From Macrobrachium rosenbergii (lineage: Eukaryota > Arthropoda > Malacostraca > Decapoda > Palaemonidae): 64,000 nt of DNA. The DNA lies in the NCBI RefSeq assembly GCF_040412425.1, contig NC_089755.1, positions 53,140,298 through 53,204,297 on the forward strand, read 5' to 3'. The notes beneath the pieces are model-generated. The model did not search any database. It saw nothing but the letters and a program-made list of their open reading frames with translations, and was not told where the DNA came from. The position numbers were made by a program, and so were the translations under genes. Shown here piece after piece: positions 38,201 through 54,761 of the stretch. Position 1 is the first letter of the stretch, and every line of letters starts with the position of its first letter.

Positions 38201-40468
38201 TACCAAATTTCAACAACCAGTTCCAGCTCACGCTGTGGAATACTCCTACATGGGGCAATTGTTTGTATATATCTGTACCAACAAATGAAACTTTATACAG
38301 ACAAATTAATTACTAGTGATACAACGATACTTTAATTCCCAGCCAACACCAAATTTAACATCAGAAATCGTTGAATGATGGCCATTTTAGCATTTTTTAT
38401 GGAATAGAGGACACACACAGAATATTAAGTTTGGTGGCCTATTTGCATCTTGTTATCAAGGTCAAAATTATTGTATGTTAGGTGTTTGTCATATAAGTTT
38501 TGGAAGATGACCAAAATTTTCAACAAATTATAACTTCATCAATTCTTGTACTTTCTGATTCCTCACAGTTTTTGCAAAAATTACTTCATTTTAACAAGAG
38601 CTGCCTTGCATATAGATGATGATGATTGTGATATACATTACATTTTAGATGTAAACTGACTCCATATCCACCTGGAAGTAAGGTAATCCCTTCCACTGTT
38701 AAATTTCCCTCCACAGAACAAAACTGGCTGAAAGACAATTGCAGTGACAAGGATTGGGACATTTTCCAACCTTAACTTAAGGAATATGTTCTGTACAATT
38801 TTATTGCAGATAGGTGTGCCCCTTCCCAATTTGAGTTTAGTGTCCTTTCTGTATTTCATTAATATGATTTATGGTTCTCTAGCTTAGGTTAGGACAAGGT
38901 CTGTCCCCAGGACAGGTAGGGACTTGGCACCCTAGGTCAGGTTAGGTTAGGTTATAATGCATCCCAATAACTGTCCTTACCAAATTTTCTTGCTTTAAAA
39001 TTGTTTTGGAGATTCTTTCTGCTGATACACACAAAATATTTTTCTTTATTTGGACATTTAATACCTTTTTTGACAAATGCATTTTGGTTTTCCTGTTTCA
39101 GGTCCCCATACATGAGTGGGGCCATCTGTACACCTTACACGGTACACTGTAGGCATTACTTAAGGTTCTTTGCAGAGTCCTTTTGGTCCCTGGCTGCAAT
39201 CCCTTTAATTCCTTTTATTGCCTCCGGGTGAGTGAAGAATGACAGGAACAAGTTCCACACACGAAAACAAACCTAACCTTTCCTAGAATCCCATGTCCTG
39301 ACCTAACCACACCTTACCTTCCTAATCTCACTTAGGGAGCTGTGCCCTGACCAGAATGAGGGGGCTTCGCCTCCCTGGACCCCCCTCCCAAGTAACGCTA
39401 AACATCGGAAACTATGGACTAAGCTTCGGCTTGGCGGTAGCGTTAGTCTGATCCTGTCGTTCTGCATTCACATTCTCTTTCTTACATCTTATTTTCCACC
39501 CTTTTCTAACAACAGACTCAAGATTATTTTGAGGTCTTTGGATTAAATTTCATTTTTCAAATCCAATGCCCCGACCAGGTTTCACACTCCCATAACTATT
39601 GGATAAAGGGGGTGAAGAAGGGAAAACACCAAAACTAATGGTTCATAACGCATACCAATTACCATGCCTATAACCAGTCAGAAACCTAAATGGTTCATGC
39701 TCTAGCAAGAATTAAGGCCTTATAGCCTAGTATTACCCAGTTACCTAAGAATTAAGGTCTTATAGCCTAGCATTACCCAATTACCTACTAGGGTGGCCTA
39801 ACTCTACTAAAATCTCAAGCTCATTCACTTATTTGACCAGGTGCCAAATGAACCTTGTCTACTCCGGACAAAATGGTCCACCAGTCAATGTCAAAACAAG
39901 TCGCAGCATGCTAAAGTGTAAACCAATTTCTCTTAGCCTAATCTCAGACATCGATCAATTTTACGGACGTTATAACGGTTGTCAGTTTAACAGGGTTGAC
40001 ATAAGACACATAAATCTCGTGGGAACGGGTCAACTTAGATCCAGGAAAGGATGACATTACAGCCACTGGACGAGAAACCTCATTACCCGGCGATACTTCA
40101 AGGGTCATTTTCTTCGTAAAAAAGCACTTTTAGGGTGTATCACCAAATACAAAAACATAATTTGTCATCATAATTCTTGTTGGGGGCGTATCTGTCAAAG
40201 CAAGGATAAAACTCACGGAGAAAAATCAGAAAAATCACAGACTTTTCGCGAGGTCGTGTTCACCAAACTCGACCGACTTCGGCCGGGAGACGTCCACTTC
40301 AACCTCGAAAATAACCTTCTTAAAATCTAAAACTGGGAATGACAATGGCCTGATTTCATACCTGGATCAACACTTTGGCATATTCAATTGGATGAGTCGC
40401 CGAATTTAGAAAACACGGACCAAAACATTCATCCAAGTTAGCTCATCCTTCTTACTTTGGGCGGCCAT
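29252..40468 (-). CDS. MTCH2: Mitochondrial carrier homologue 2 (MTCH2/Mtch), seven exons, frame break in exon 1
   Basis: Minus-strand exons are 40468-40362, 36882-36798, 36215-36094, 34947-34769, 33661-33475, 33134-33067 and 29435-29252. All have AG/GT borders and matching phases from exon 2 on, for about 310 residues (human 303). MTCH2 is a degenerate SLC25 carrier in the mitochondrial outer membrane, known as an insertase for alpha-helical and tail-anchored proteins and as the tBID receptor. Evidence includes SATHPIEYAKVLIQ (first carrier signature, P-x-E-x-x-K), LGHEPMQPYKSRTIFGRE, YRGLTPKL, QPFHVIAVRCMAEFVG, IIYREQGILGFFCGLIPRLL, a degenerate third repeat (YPLQVVSNCMA) and PVFDSWIDCYKHL near the C-terminus. 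Exon 1 starts MAAQSKKDELTWMNVLVRVF and then hits TAA. The conserved continuation LNSATHPIEY is read one register away, so one base is missing in a T run (about 40407-40411). The length (107 nt, where 108 is needed) fits a single missing T. I read the gene as intact in the animal, with an assembly or sequencing indel, though a real null allele is possible. Confidence 0.9.
29690..30240 (+). mobile_element. Decayed LINE reverse transcriptase fragment in MTCH2 intron 6
   Basis: On the plus strand, GVHQGSPLNPLLF (from 29731) matches the conserved G-x-x-Q-G-x-x-L-S-P-L-L-F motif of LINE reverse transcriptases. In the same frame 99 bases later YADDAELTTKS (from 29830) matches the catalytic YADD box. 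Stop codons lie between and after them, and the rest of the domain is shortened. It is antisense to MTCH2. A direct repeat of an ACCAAAGAGA-type unit follows at about 30480-30550. Confidence 0.65.
30475..30552 (+). repeat. Short tandem repeat, about 32-bp unit
   Basis: Three imperfect copies of a unit containing AAAATGGAGTTCATCATACC and AAAGAGA occur in a row. The middle copy has GGCGTTCATTATACC. It lies in MTCH2 intron 6, just after the LINE fragment. Confidence 0.7.
30865..30934 (+). repeat. Short interspersed repeat with tRNA-like A box (family B), copy 2
   Basis: It reads GGCCAGCCCTGTGAGAGCTG, then TAATTAGCTCAGTGGCCTGG, then TAAAACTA, with a TTTTAATAATAAAAAATAA tail. It matches the copy at 8841-8912. 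TAGCTCAGTGG is a good polymerase III A-box match; no B box is visible. Confidence 0.5.
36985..37270. repeat. Interspersed repeat with internal inverted repeat in MTCH2 intron 1
   Basis: AACAGTAGGTAAG at 37193-37205 is inverted as CTTACCTACTGTT at 37253-37265. TTAGCTATTGTTAAAGATAGC at about 36996 resembles the right part as a direct repeat. The inverted arms enclose 47 bp. It could be the end of a foldback or MITE-like element; I cannot name the family. Confidence 0.4.
37940..38260. repeat. Interspersed repeat related to sequence in SNRPE intron 2
   Basis: The segment 38136-38245 (GAGTGGGGGATTCCTCTCTC, then CCACCTGTTACC, then CAACCAGTTCCAGCTCACGC) aligns with 26282-26400 in the same order with small gaps. 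Class unknown. Confidence 0.4.
39098..39522 (+). mobile_element. SINE-like element, family A, split by another repeat
   Basis: The left part (39112-39225) contains the hairpin region, CACTGTAGGCATTACTTAAGG, TTCTTTGCAGAGTCC and TTCCTTTTATTGCCTCC. The middle pyrimidine block (CATTCACATTCTCTTTCTTAC, then TTCCACCCTTTTCTAACAAC) resumes at about 39466-39522. The 240 bases between hold CCTAACC motifs and a GGGGGCTTCGCCTCCCTGG block, also seen inverted near 22470. The right end of family A is missing. It lies in MTCH2 intron 1. Confidence 0.55.
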
Positions 40469-45548
<5,080 letters not shown>

Positions 45549-45632
<84 letters not shown>

Positions 45633-45637
45633 TGTGG
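45549..45637. repeat. Compound microsatellite (TA)n-(TG)n
   Basis: About 17 TA units followed by about 23 TG units, ending in GGGTGTGTGG. Confidence 0.97.
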
Positions 45638-46960
45638 TTTGCGAAATCGAGCATTAATTAAACACAGCCGTTATGCGGGCGAGTGTTTTAGGTTAGACTT
45701 TTTTTTTTTCTCGGGCATACACGTATTGGACACCCACACATATATCGAATAAAATAAAAACAAACACCTACATTATATTGTGGGGCAGATGTTGGCTAGT
45801 GATTCAGCTGAAGGTGTGTGTGTGTGCGTGTTTGAAAATTTTGAGTGGATCTCAATGGAAGGGAGCACAGATAATGTATCAATAAAATTCCATTGTAAAA
45901 AACAAAGATATTACGAAGCTAAAGTGTTATAAGTTAAAAAATGTACAAAATTCAGTTGGTGAATATTCATCAGCGTTATATATTACTTGATTTGTGCAGG
46001 GTGTAATAGAAAATAACACTAGTAGCCCGTTCTCCTTATATTTAGGTTTAAGTTGGGTATTGATTGTTTAATTGTTTGCATCAAAACGATGAGACAATAG
46101 TTTCGATATGGTTTTATATAACATTGTTTAACATTATTTCAGCTATTATTAACGCGTAGTCTGTTGTTGGATTGTCTGTGCACACTACAGTGATAATTCA
46201 CGTTCAGTTCAAGAAAAACTTACAGAAGCTTCAAGGTTTTTTTGGCATCACGCTAGGCCTACCATTGCGAGTAGGCCCAGTATAACAAGCACCTCTATTT
46301 TTGTGGCTAATGCTCCAATTGATAAACTTATTTACGAAATGCCATTGTATTTAGGCTAACGCTCTAACTGATGACCGTGTTTTACTAAATGCCATTGTAT
46401 TTTATGTATTGCTCTGGTTAATGCAAGTACGCCTACCACATGTAACACGAACCCTTTAACAACCTTTATTGGTGGCAAAGAATCGCAATTGTTAACTGAT
46501 TTGGCTTTGCTTTGATGGCTGGTGAAAGCCAACGTCTTCACACAGTCAGTTCCAATCAAAAGCCGCATAAATATATTTTACATTATTTTTCTTTCAAACG
46601 AACCTCTACCAAATAGGAATGAACGCCCACGGGTCCCCAAATAGGCACCTGGATGCGCAGAGTTACGTCAGCACGGTAAAATAGCAAGACTTGCTGACTA
46701 AGCATCAAAGAGAATTTGAGCAAGAGACCCAGCCCTTTCTTTGTGCAGAGGGAAATAATAGATGTGACATAAATATAAGCACTTCTGGCGGGGCTGCATT
46801 TTCCTCCCGCAAAGAGCTCGCGGGATTTCCATCATTGGCAAGTGAGAAAATGCACTATATTATTCTTGTTTATAAATACTGAATTTTAATTCTTAATGCG
46901 CCTGCTTTGATGTTGATTTTTTCATACAGACAATTACCCGAGGGCAAAAAGCGTTCAAAA

Positions 46961-47037
<77 letters not shown>
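46961..47037. repeat. Microsatellite (TG)4-(TA)n
   Basis: Four TG units followed by about 34 TA units. Directly to its right lies the exon candidate at 47115. Confidence 0.97.
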
Positions 47038-47040
<3 letters not shown>

Positions 47041-47114
47041 TGTGTGTTGTGTGCAGTTCAGTAATTAGGGCTACTTTGCATTCAGAGCGACGCCAAGACG
47101 TGCTCGGCCTAAGA

Positions 47115-47249
47115 ATGGCCACGATAGAATATACCAAGAATCCCAACTTGAATGACGTCGTTACACAAATCTTGAACGTAAACGTTAATCGAGCACACGT
47201 TTGGTATTTGGATGATTGTATACGTTTTCTAAAACATATTTCTTGTCAG
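47115..47249 (+). other. Possible first coding exon of unknown gene
   Basis: ATG at 47115 in a favourable context (AAGAATGGCC) opens 45 codons (MATIEYTKNPNLNDVVTQIL and onward), ending exactly at a strong donor, CAG|GTAAGT at 47247-47254, phase 0. The surroundings are AT-rich and stop-dense. No domain was recognised and no downstream exon was found within the window; the rest of the gene could lie to the right beyond 64 kb or not exist. Confidence 0.25.
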
Positions 47250-47432
47250 GTAAGTGGATGAGTTACACATTTCCTTTAGGTGAACGGTTTTTGTGCCTAT
47301 ATGTTGGTACATCAGATGATTGCTAGATAGGTATTACACACACTCTCGCTCTCCCCCATATGCAATTGCATTTATGGATGAAAGTGTGCTTGTGTGTGTC
47401 AGCGCATGAAACAGTTGCTAGATAACACACTT

Positions 47433-47451
47433 TCTCTCTCTCTCTCTCTCT
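47433..47451. repeat. Short (TC)n microsatellite
   Basis: Nine to ten TC units, followed by a CA-rich stretch (CACACGCACCCACACACATA). Confidence 0.9.
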
Positions 47452-48826
47452 GTACACACGCACCCACACACATACACACATGTATATGTATGTATATATA
47501 TAGTATATGCATACACATTACACTCGGCAAACTTTCTCTTCCGGCACTGAAGCAACTGCAGCCACATGTAATATTTTCACCCTACCTGCACATAAAATTT
47601 TTTTGCGACATTATTCAACCATCGATCTCTATCTCCAACAAAATGAAAGCTCCTATTTAACACCGGCATTTTTTTTCTTTTTTTTCCTTATCTCACATCG
47701 ATCCCTTTTTATTTTTTGTGCTCTGGGCCACTCCCTCCATCGTGTTTTATTTATTTTTTTTCTTCGATTGCTAACACGGAACCATAAGTCACACGATATC
47801 TGCCGAGTCATCGTGGCGGAGTTGACGAGGGTGGAGACGCTTTGTCAGTTTGGTTGTTTTAATTTTCGTTTATTTTCTCTTCGATTTTATTTATTTACCC
47901 CCTTTTTCTGCGTCTTTATACGTTGTTAACATTCTGTCAACGAGATTTTGCATCTGGTTTCTACGTTTTGATGAGATATTCTTTGGCTGTGAGGTTTAAT
48001 AAGCCTAATGGATATCTTGTTGCAAGTTGTAACTCTTTACACTAGCTTTGTTTTGCCTTAATGAAATTCTGTATCTCCATTTAAGTGGTCTGGCAGATTA
48101 AACCTGTTTAGGCGTACTTTCCCATAGGAGTGAAAGCGGGTTAATTTGCAACGCTGCGGTTTCCTGCACGTTTTGCTTATTCATAAGCATGACTTGATTT
48201 TTCTTTGTCATGCTGAACGTAGGGTCCAGTTCTTACGTACGATGAAAGCATAAATGTAAAGTCTAAACAGGAAGTCTAACTTACACAAGATGAAAGTATA
48301 AACCATATCCAAGTCGCTGAACAGTAAGCCTAACCTTTACGTGAGCTTAAAACTTATAGTAAGCTGTTAAACCATAGGTCTAAATTGTACTAAGCTTAAA
48401 ACATAAACAGTATTGTAGAAAACTGTTAAACCTTAAGATTGACTTTTGTATAAGGTTAAAGCATAAACACCAAATCTTATCGTTTAACTTTTACTCAAGA
48501 TTAAAATATAAACTAAATTTTTAGCTCTATAATTGCGTCATCACCATCATAAGGCGACCGTTACATCTCTCAGTATGTGATGATCACACACTCGACTGCC
48601 ATTGGTCCGTTTTCAAACGAACTCGGCAAGAAAATGAATTAAAACTAGGATTATGTCTAGCCCAGTATCATTCGTCACAAAGCTCTTATGTCACATCCAC
48701 TTACCAAGGTGTTAGTTTGGGCTGACTCATACGAAGATAAGCGGTGAGAATTCAATGGCTCCTATTCTTGGTGTTGACTTATTCTTTTCGCATTTAATTA
48801 TGATTTTTCTGTTCGTTGAGTGGATG

Positions 48827-48829
<3 letters not shown>

Positions 48830-48910
<81 letters not shown>

Positions 48911-48929
48911 TAGATAGATAGATAGATGA
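48830..48929. repeat. Microsatellite (TA)n-(GATA)5
   Basis: About 39 TA units, then five GATA units at 48909-48928. Confidence 0.97.
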
Positions 48930-49599
48930 TAGGTAGATAACAGTAAATAATGAGTGTTTGTTTAGGTATATGACATGTTTACATCTATGGTCGTTTTCTA
49001 TAAATGGGACTCATCCCTGATTCTTGAGGGAGTAACTCGCCTTTTTTTTTCTGGCGTCCCCTATGAGGAAAAAACGACTTTATTGAGAATATATATAAAA
49101 ACAGGCCTAGCTAACAAGTTCTAAAACTACGACGTTTCCATAAAGCGATTAAATACGTAAATAGGTAGTTTAATGGGATGAAAAAGTTGATTCTTTGATA
49201 GATCATTTGGCGACGCAAGACAAATTTTCTTCTTTCTGCAAAGAAGACCTATGAAAGGGGGACGCATATATAGCATTCTGAAGTCAAGAGCTCAGTGGAA
49301 ATATGATCTCACTTATGAAAATCACGTTGCATTGAATGTGCTTGTTGGTATGCGCAGTTTCCTCTTGCTGCGATGAAGCACACTTTCTTTTGTCCCACGT
49401 CAACCAAATTCTGGAGAACTTTAGGATGAATCCACCATCGCATAGAATTTTTACAGATGAGGAATTGGTATTTCTAGGTCGGTTGGGGTATCCTGAGTCC
49501 AAATTGGTTAGTTTTAATACAGATTTCACATTGCCATTTATAAAACTTGCTCTGCTTTGTGACTGCATGCATACAGTTAACTAATAAGCTGTTTTTAGT

Positions 49600-52500
49600 A
49601 ATTTTTTTGTAGTTACCATTTGTTTTGAAGGTCCATTTTCTTATGAACTCCATTCGGTTCTCACAGGGCATTAAGACTGTCGTGAGAAAAGCAGTTTTTT
49701 TTTTTATTGTATTACAGAACTTGATTATATAATTTGACTTGGCAGTACTTAGCATAGTCCGCCTTTCCTCGGTTACTGACTTTTTGCATTATCGCTATAA
49801 AATATAATTGCCGTTGCTATTTTTTATGAATAAAAATTAGAATATGGCCGTGAACGACTATAAGGAAATGTTAACCTTAACTTTTTGACCTCTGGTTGTG
49901 CAGTGCCACGCGTCCTTGGCAAAAGAAGTCCACATGATTGACAGCGTGACTGAGAAACAGCCGTTATAATACAATCTGTTAGGCAAAGATGGTAAAACGA
50001 ATCCCTAGGAGAACTGACCAGTGAAAGTAGATTTTAATGCCTCGTAAAATTACAGGGATCAAGAGAAACCTTTTCCAACAAACGGACACAGCTCTCAGCC
50101 CCTCCTCGAGCGAAGCGAAATAATTTGAACAAACACATTTAGACTACAGAAATGCGTCGTTTCTTGGCCCAGTCATGTGTCTCTTAATTGCAGTGTGATC
50201 AAATTTACTCCACTGTTTACCCACTCCCTTCTTCACCTACTTCTTTTGCTCACATAAGCCACCCCTTCCCAAATACCATCGTGACGGTCAAAACAACGCA
50301 CAGACAACCTTGACTTCTTGGCGCGCAAATCTTCATTCCCGCCAAAACCTAACGTGATCTTTGTTGGCTGCGTTCCTTCCTTCCTCTGCGTTCCACAACA
50401 TCCTTTTTCTCCTCCCCCTTTTGTCCTGATTCTTCACGTTCCTCCAAATCCTTCCCCAGCAGTCCTCCTCCCACTCCACCGGGTTAGATTCCCTCCGTTC
50501 CTCCCCCATGAAATCTGATGTCCATTCTCCTCTAACACTGACGTATATATTTTTCTGTCATTGAAGGACCGACTTGACCATTTCGCGTTTGCAAGCGTAT
50601 TAGTTTCTCAGACTTTTTAAATCTAATCACATGCATCATTCAGTTATCCAAAATTCACTGGATTGATCAGCCTTTTTTTTTTTTTGCAGTTATATCTGGC
50701 TCTGACTCCTAAAACTACTACTATTAATATTACACCTTTTCATATTTCTTTTACTATTAGCCCCACTGACTACTATACTGTACTTCTGCGGCTCTGTATT
50801 TCATATTTCAAGAACACTACATTCCTTCAGTGCACGCGCACCCGCCAGGGCCGCAGCCATCACACCTTGTTTTTCTTGCATTGTTTTTATTTTTGCAAGA
50901 AAGATGGTCGTTTAAAACAATAACTGTGACGTAATCAGTTGTTGACAAACAGTTTTATCAGTTTCACAGGACTAAGACTTTCTGAAACTTTTTTTTATAT
51001 AATTATCTTTATTTTCGTGAAGTTGAAATATGCGCCAGTTCATCAGTCCCGTCTATCTTCAGCCTCGATTGACCTTGGTACGAAAACAAAAGTGATTCGT
51101 AAAATGGCTCCTGAAATTTCCCCTGGCAGATAATGATGCAAGCGATGCAACAGAAAATGTTGAGTCATTGTACGTTAATTGTCAATCACTCTTCTGAAAA
51201 TGTTTTTCTCTTGAGCGAAGTTTTATAATGCAGGAAAACTTACTACACCAAACCTGATCAATTTCACTGTAATTGTTTGCCAAAGATTATATGTCTCTAA
51301 TAAGCCTTAGTGTGAGAGAATGTTGAGTCATCGTTTTGAATCTTCTTTTTAATTTGTATTTATCTTTATGGTATTATACGAAAACGCAAGATCTAGAAAT
51401 ATTGCTGGAAATTAATGCAACTCTAAAGATTCGACATGCAGACAACTGCCGAGGTAACATGCAATGATCCCTTTGCATATCCTCTCTAACAAATATTTCG
51501 GTTGACACTTCAGGAAGTCAGTGAATTCGTCTGGTAATAAAACTTCGAAAAATTTTAAAGCCATTGTCAGGGTATTGTACTAACGAGATAGAACTTCAGG
51601 TTATAATGTAACCTAATTATAAGCAATAATGTACAGACATTTTACATGGTAATTTTTCTTGGGCCATTTTGTGTTTAAAATAACATTTTTCTCGGACAAT
51701 TTTGTGCTTAAAATAACACTCATCGTTTCTTACAGGTTGCCCACAAGATTGAGATCCATGCTGGCATAAGGCCAGCTTGAATCCACAACAAAAATCAACA
51801 GCAAAACATCTTGATTCTCCTTTTATGGACACACTTGAGTGAACGAACTTGGGCGCAGACGCTGCGTAGTTGAGTCATGTTCCCACACAACCTCGATCAC
51901 ACCTTACATTTCCTTGCATTATCAACAAAGTACGTATCCACCCCTTTTTTTTTATTTACATATCCTGCTGCCTATGATCCCAAGTTTCAGTCCATACCCA
52001 TAACTGGCCAAAGTTAGGCGAAAAGAGCTTGCAGTGGTTGGAATGCAAACATCATGAGCGTCGAGGCTCGGGGCATTGGTCTAATGGTTGCGTAGTGTCT
52101 GCTACAGGGATGCGTCCTTGAGAGGATGATTGCGTAACTGAACGAACAACGTTAGTATTCTTGTACACTTCACGCTGATCAACTGATCATTGGCTCAGTT
52201 AAGCGTAAGATAATCGCGTCGAATTACACATGCCTGAGGAGTAGTAGCTTAAATTTGACGAGGAAGGATCGAACGATTTCTCAAAATGGAAAGCGTTATT
52301 TGAGAGACTATAATTGTACCCTGTGCAGTTTTAAAACTCGGTTCCATTCCTTTGCAGAAGAGGAACTGATAATCAAAAGAAGGGTATTGCGTTACCGTAT
52401 CATTACCTATTTGTTATTCGTTACATGGATCGCTAGGATAGCGTATTGAAGTAACCTTTTGCGGTTAACCCAGCCTTCGTCTCTTCCCGCCAAAGTTGCA

Positions 52501-53640
52501 TAACACCGACGCGTGATCCCATACCTTCGTGAAGTTGCCAGGTATTCCTTAATGTTATTTATTTCATTGATATTTGTCAAAATGCATGGGTTTTGTTTTA
52601 TCACTTCCATGAGTTAGTGTTGTGTTATCGCCTTTATCTTCAATATAGCAATTTTTAAATGGGTAGTGGAAAAATATGTACGTTTTTAACTCGATTTCTC
52701 TCAGTGGGTAGAGCGGCCATGTGGGTTTGCGGCCTTTCTCCAGATCGAAGTCCAGACTTTGGTAAGTAAAATTATATTGTAAATATATATCAGGGGCTCG
52801 AGATATAAGACACTAGCCTCCAAGTGATGTAGGTCTAAATTGTACAAATGTCCCTAATAGGTCAGATGCTTAAAACTCTGTCGGTAGATTTGAATAACAT
52901 TTAAAAAAATCTTTTCGACTGTAATTGTGTTCAGCAACAGTTGCAGTGAAAACTGGATACTGATGCACACAGACAGTTTTCCAAATGAAATCAGTGACAT
53001 TTTTTTAGGATGTGTTAAAAATGCCGTTATCCTGATAACGTCTGTTACAAAGGACTGAAATTTCTGGAGCACAAGTGAATGTTATTATCCTTGCACGTGA
53101 ATACATTATCTGAATCTTCATACCCAATTTTTTTGTAAAAAACATTATTTTGCTCCCACGTTACATAACACAGCAAAACCACCGTAACCTGATAATGTAT
53201 ATTTTTAATAGATAAGTCTCTTCGAAACCACGCGAGATTACCGTGGATTTGTGTAAGTTGATTTTCGTTAATATATAATGAGTATTTTGTAACAGTTCTC
53301 CTAATTAATGTGGTTGTAAGCTTATGTAGACTGACTTCTCTTCCTACGTCGTAAAATTTCACCGTCGTTGTAGAAAGCTTCCTCTCACAGGAAGAGGGTT
53401 GTAGATTATAAAGCAGAACTGCTGGAAGGCATGAAAGTGAAAGCTTAAGTTTGTTGAAATGATAAAAAATTATAAATTTCAGTGGGAAACTACTAAATGT
53501 TATAATTTATATGCACTAACTTTCCGTCTCGTGGATAATTATAATTTTCATATTTGACTCGTTGTTCGGACTGCGCGATAACCAAAAACTTTTGAGTTGA
53601 ATGGTACTTCTTGAGCAGGTCCTCAGTGCCCCCCCGACCC
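49600..53640. other. Intergenic DNA, no gene supported
   Basis: Open frames are short and unremarkable. A tRNA-like promoter pair (52698-52753) and a 32-bp imperfect tandem duplication at about 51656-51720 (TTTTGTGTTTAAAATAACA and a near copy) are the only structures noted. Confidence 0.5.
52690..52760 (+). repeat. Possible tRNA-derived SINE head
   Basis: TCTCAGTGGGTAGAGCGGCC (from about 52698) resembles a tRNA A box. GATCGAAGTCC at 52743-52753 resembles a B box (GGTTCGANTCC), about 40 bases further on, as in tRNA-derived promoters. The acceptor and D stems do not close, so it is not a functional tRNA gene. Confidence 0.4.
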
Positions 53641-53641
53641 G

Positions 53642-53643
<2 letters not shown>

Positions 53644-53689
<46 letters not shown>
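53644..53689. repeat. (TC)n microsatellite
   Basis: About 23 pure TC units. Confidence 0.97.
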
Positions 53690-53693
<4 letters not shown>

Positions 53694-54107
53694 AATTCGC
53701 GTGGCCCACCATCCACTCGCGGATATTACGTGACGTGTTGTTTACCGCAGGAATTATATAAGCTGTGGATATGTATGGTGAAAGCGAGCGTTGTTTTATT
53801 GTCGTTGTTGTTGTTTTTTTCTTGCTGTTGTTTTGTTTCTCTCTTGTTATTATTATTGCTATTAATATTTCAGTTACACGCTTAATATGCCAGAGCTACA
53901 AGTCCGTATGATTACCATTAATGAAGCTGACAATATAATGTTAGATAAATTATTATTTATGCCGTTATTATCCGGAGGATGTTATGCACATTCATAGAGT
54001 CTATGACCTTCGTTATGTAACGCCAGTATATTCTCATAATCAAGTAAGACATTAAACATTTCCGTCCTTTTATATGAATTTCCAGAAACGTAAAGAAATC
54101 CAATGTT

Positions 54108-54144
54108 AGAGAGAGAGAGAGAGAGAGAGAGAAGAGAGAGAGAG
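54108..54144. repeat. (GA)n microsatellite
   Basis: About 18 GA units with one interruption (GAAGAG). Confidence 0.95.
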
Positions 54145-54761
54145 GTGTAGACAGGAACCCTCATGTACTGCTTTGTTCTTATTGTATAAAAATTCTGTTA
54201 TAATTCGCCTCGTGAAGTGTATACCGTAATGAGCCCATATTAGGCTAAGAAGCGAAAACACATTGTAGGCTACAACATCCCTGTATATTGTATAAACAAG
54301 GAAGTGTCCTACAAGAAGTGGGCTTACACGTTTATTACATCATGTAAGGGAAAGGTTATTCAGATACGATAGTAGCCCATAGCATACATATTCATATAAC
54401 ACACACACACATATATGTATGTATATGTAGATGTGACTATATATTATATATATACACATACATATGGGTGTGTTTTTTCCTTATTTTATATATATGGTCT
54501 ATGGAACTGGCAGTGGACGGATAGCCACGGTTGCACCAGGGACTCGGTGATGGTGGCAGCTGAGAACTAACGAAGTCTGTCGCTTTCTTTTAGACATTAG
54601 ACGTTTTTTACTGGATTCTAATAGTCCTAAAACTTACACTCTTACTCAATATTCCGGTGCTTTCGTTTCTACGCCCTTCGAAGAGAAGCCTTTGTTATGC
54701 CGTCGTTACACACGTGTTTTTAAAGTACGTCTAGAAAGAAGCCGCGACAGACCTTTCTGCT

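Noticed and set aside
49284..49584. Overlapping minus- and plus-strand frames with protein-like composition
   Set aside because: No family recognised, no donor or acceptor in phase, open on both strands; likely chance or repeat-derived.
52075..52135. tRNA-like segment GGGGCATTGGTCTAATGG
   Set aside because: An A-box-like start, but no B box and no cloverleaf; not supportable even as a SINE head.
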